The notes below the pieces were generated by a model, which saw nothing but the letters and a program-made list of their open reading frames with translations, had not been told where the DNA came from and ran no database searches. From UBA8337 sp965221415 (GTDB lineage: Bacteria; Pseudomonadota; Alphaproteobacteria; RS24), in the NCBI GenBank assembly GCA_965221415.1, contig OZ244887.1, positions 1,302,001 to 1,366,000 of the forward strand: 64,000 nt of DNA. The letters run 5' to 3'. A program made the position numbers and the translations under genes. Positions 62,873 through 64,000 of this stretch are shown here, piece after piece (the first letter of the stretch is position 1; the number at the start of each line of letters is the position of its first letter).

Positions 62873-64000
62873 TTACATACGGCCAACGCCAAAAGCATTC
62901 GGGCGCAGCGTACGGTGTTCGCGCTCCCAAATCGTTTCCAACGTAAAGCCTAAAATTTTGCGCGTATCGCGCGGGTCTACCACACCATGGTCAAGCAAAC
63001 GACCCGATGTATAAAAAGCATCTTCTTGATTAGAAAACACCGCTTCAATCGCCGCGCGCTGCTTGGCCAAAGCTTTCATATCTGGCTCGACACCGCGCCG
63101 CTTGGCCGCATTGAGCGCCACCGTTTCCATCGTACCCGCTGCGCTTTCACCACTCATAACCCCCGTCATCGCCGCTGGCCATGAGAATAAGAAATCTGGG
63201 TCATAGCCAAACCCAGCCATGCCATAATTACCCGCCCCATAAGACGCACCAACATAGAATGTCAGCTTCGGCACGCGGATGTTTGACGCAGCTTGAATCA
63301 TTTTTGCGCCGTGCTTAATCATCCCCGCTTGCTCATATTCTGTGCCGACCATATAGCCCGTAATATTATTCAAAAAGACGAGCGGAATATCGGCTTGGTC
63401 GATGATTTGATAAAAATGCGCGCCTTTTGCCGCTTCATCTGGCCCCATCGGCCCATTATTGGCGACAATCCCAACGGGATGGCCAAATATTTTCGCCTGC
63501 ACACAGACCAGATTTGAGCCGTAACGCTTTTTGAAATCGGTGAACTCTGAGCCATCGACGATGCGGGCAATCAACTCGCGGCTATCATAGGGAATCTTAT
63601 AATCAGTCGGCACGAGACCCAGAATTTCTTCTGGTTCATAAAGCGGTTCGTCAAATTGACGCACGGGCAAAGGCACGCAATGCTCGTTCCACCCAAGCGT
63701 CGAGACCACATCGCGCATTTGGCGAATACCGTCAGCGTCATCTTCGGCCAGATATTCAATCAGCCCCGTCACACTGGCATGCATTTCACTACCGCCGAGC
63801 TGGCGTTCATCGGCAATCTCGCCAGTCGCCGCCTGCACCAACGCCGCACCGCCCAACGCCGCCATGCCATTATGTTTCACGCCCACATTATAATCCGACA
63901 TGCCGGGCATATAAGCCCCGCCCGCCGTCGAAGGCCCATGCAGCACTGTCATGGTTGGCACGCCAGCCGCACTCAATCGACCCAATGTGCAAAACACGCC
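62873..64000 (-). CDS. Acyl-CoA carboxylase beta subunit (carboxyltransferase), 5' end cut by window edge
   Basis: The frame is open through the window end; about 375 C-terminal residues are visible of an expected 530. GPSTAGGAYMPGMSDY and LGGSEMHASVTG are N-half carboxyltransferase motifs, and the C-half has NNGPMGPDEAAKGAHF and VGASYGAGNYGMAG. The 'SDY' and 'GSEMHA' forms, and MAALGGAALV where methylcrotonyl enzymes (from memory) have an IFLAGPP stretch, lean toward geranyl-CoA carboxylase (AtuC), but this is tentative. It is first of the visible operon, 19 nt before the hydratase gene. Confidence 0.9.
   Translation of the reverse strand, partial: GVFCTLGRLSAAGVPTMTVLHGPSTAGGAYMPGMSDYNVGVKHNGMAALGGAALVQAATGEIADERQLGGSEMHASVTGLIEYLAEDDADGIRQMRDVVSTLGWNEHCVPLPVRQFDEPLYEPEEILGLVPTDYKIPYDSRELIARIVDGSEFTDFKKRYGSNLVCVQAKIFGHPVGIVANNGPMGPDEAAKGAHFYQIIDQADIPLVFLNNITGYMVGTEYEQAGMIKHGAKMIQAASNIRVPKLTFYVGASYGAGNYGMAGFGYDPDFLFSWPAAMTGVMSGESAAGTMETVALNAAKRRGVEPDMKALAKQRAAIEAVFSNQEDAFYTSGRLLDHGVVDPRDTRKILGFTLETIWEREHRTLRPNAFGVGRM

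Noticed and set aside
1..64000. CRISPR arrays, insertion sequences, prophage genes, rRNA genes
   Set aside because: No regularly spaced repeats, transposase or integrase-like frames, phage structural genes or rRNA sequences were seen.

Overview
The window looks like the chromosome of a free-living, probably marine, alphaproteobacterium. Four things point there: the SOS box before recA is the alphaproteobacterial direct repeat GTTC-N7-GTTC rather than the enterobacterial palindrome; purine genes are ordered purB-purC-purS-purQ-purL with short PurL; recA, alaS and icd are neighbours; and DksA has a cysteine-poor zinc finger. The genome is compact. Same-strand genes often overlap by 1-8 nt, and nine of ten convergent gene pairs have at most 1 nt between their stop codons.

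Region by region. 1-2343: an AT-richer accessory segment lying against the 3' end of a tRNA-Leu(UAA), with three minus-strand genes I cannot assign: a small lipoprotein, a four-helix membrane protein and a large soluble protein cut by the window edge. 2.5-4.9 kb: a lipoprotein metallo-beta-lactamase-fold hydrolase, a small exported protein and a CinA-type domain protein. 4.9-12.4 kb: map, radC, the de novo purine run, bolA and grxD. 12.4-19.7 kb: rpsD, trmJ, icd, alaS, recA and dksA. 19.8-22.9 kb: a MoxR-type ATPase with its VWA partner and a tandem pair of DUF805 proteins. 23-31.9 kb: aminotransferase, uvrB, an outer-membrane barrel protein, a FolM-like reductase with folB, a 342-bp AT-rich gap carrying DnaA-box and IHF-like sites, then uvrC, pgsA and chorismate mutase.

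31.9-44.6 kb is more accessory: ferredoxin, dipeptide epimerase, epoxide hydrolase; a cluster of glycosyltransferase, methyltransferase and alpha/alpha-toroid protein facing a second methyltransferase and a DUF1329 protein; an amidohydrolase; a sugar-cation symporter; and a tightly overlapped three-gene unit with a MotA/TolQ/ExbB-type channel. 44.6-52.7 kb holds a PQQ/haem c dehydrogenase, a flavin monooxygenase, a PCuAC copper chaperone, an NTF2-fold protein, a Znu-type metal ABC transporter without its binding protein, and a DUF3604 protein.

52.7-58.1 kb: a probable plus-strand small RNA, then a minus-strand polyamine operon (speA, carboxyspermidine dehydrogenase, nspC, speB) that would make putrescine from arginine via agmatine and spermidine via carboxyspermidine, without decarboxylated SAM. 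58.2-64 kb: a GIY-YIG protein, an acyl-CoA thioesterase and a biotin carboxylase/enoyl-CoA hydratase/carboxyltransferase set for leucine or acyclic terpene breakdown, cut by the window end.

The best candidates for something undescribed are the MotA-like three-gene unit (42.8-44.6 kb), the plus-strand sRNA (52.75-52.84 kb), the tRNA-Leu-linked cassette (1-2.3 kb), the glycosyltransferase/toroid cluster (34.4-38.1 kb) and the possible DnaA-binding region before uvrC.
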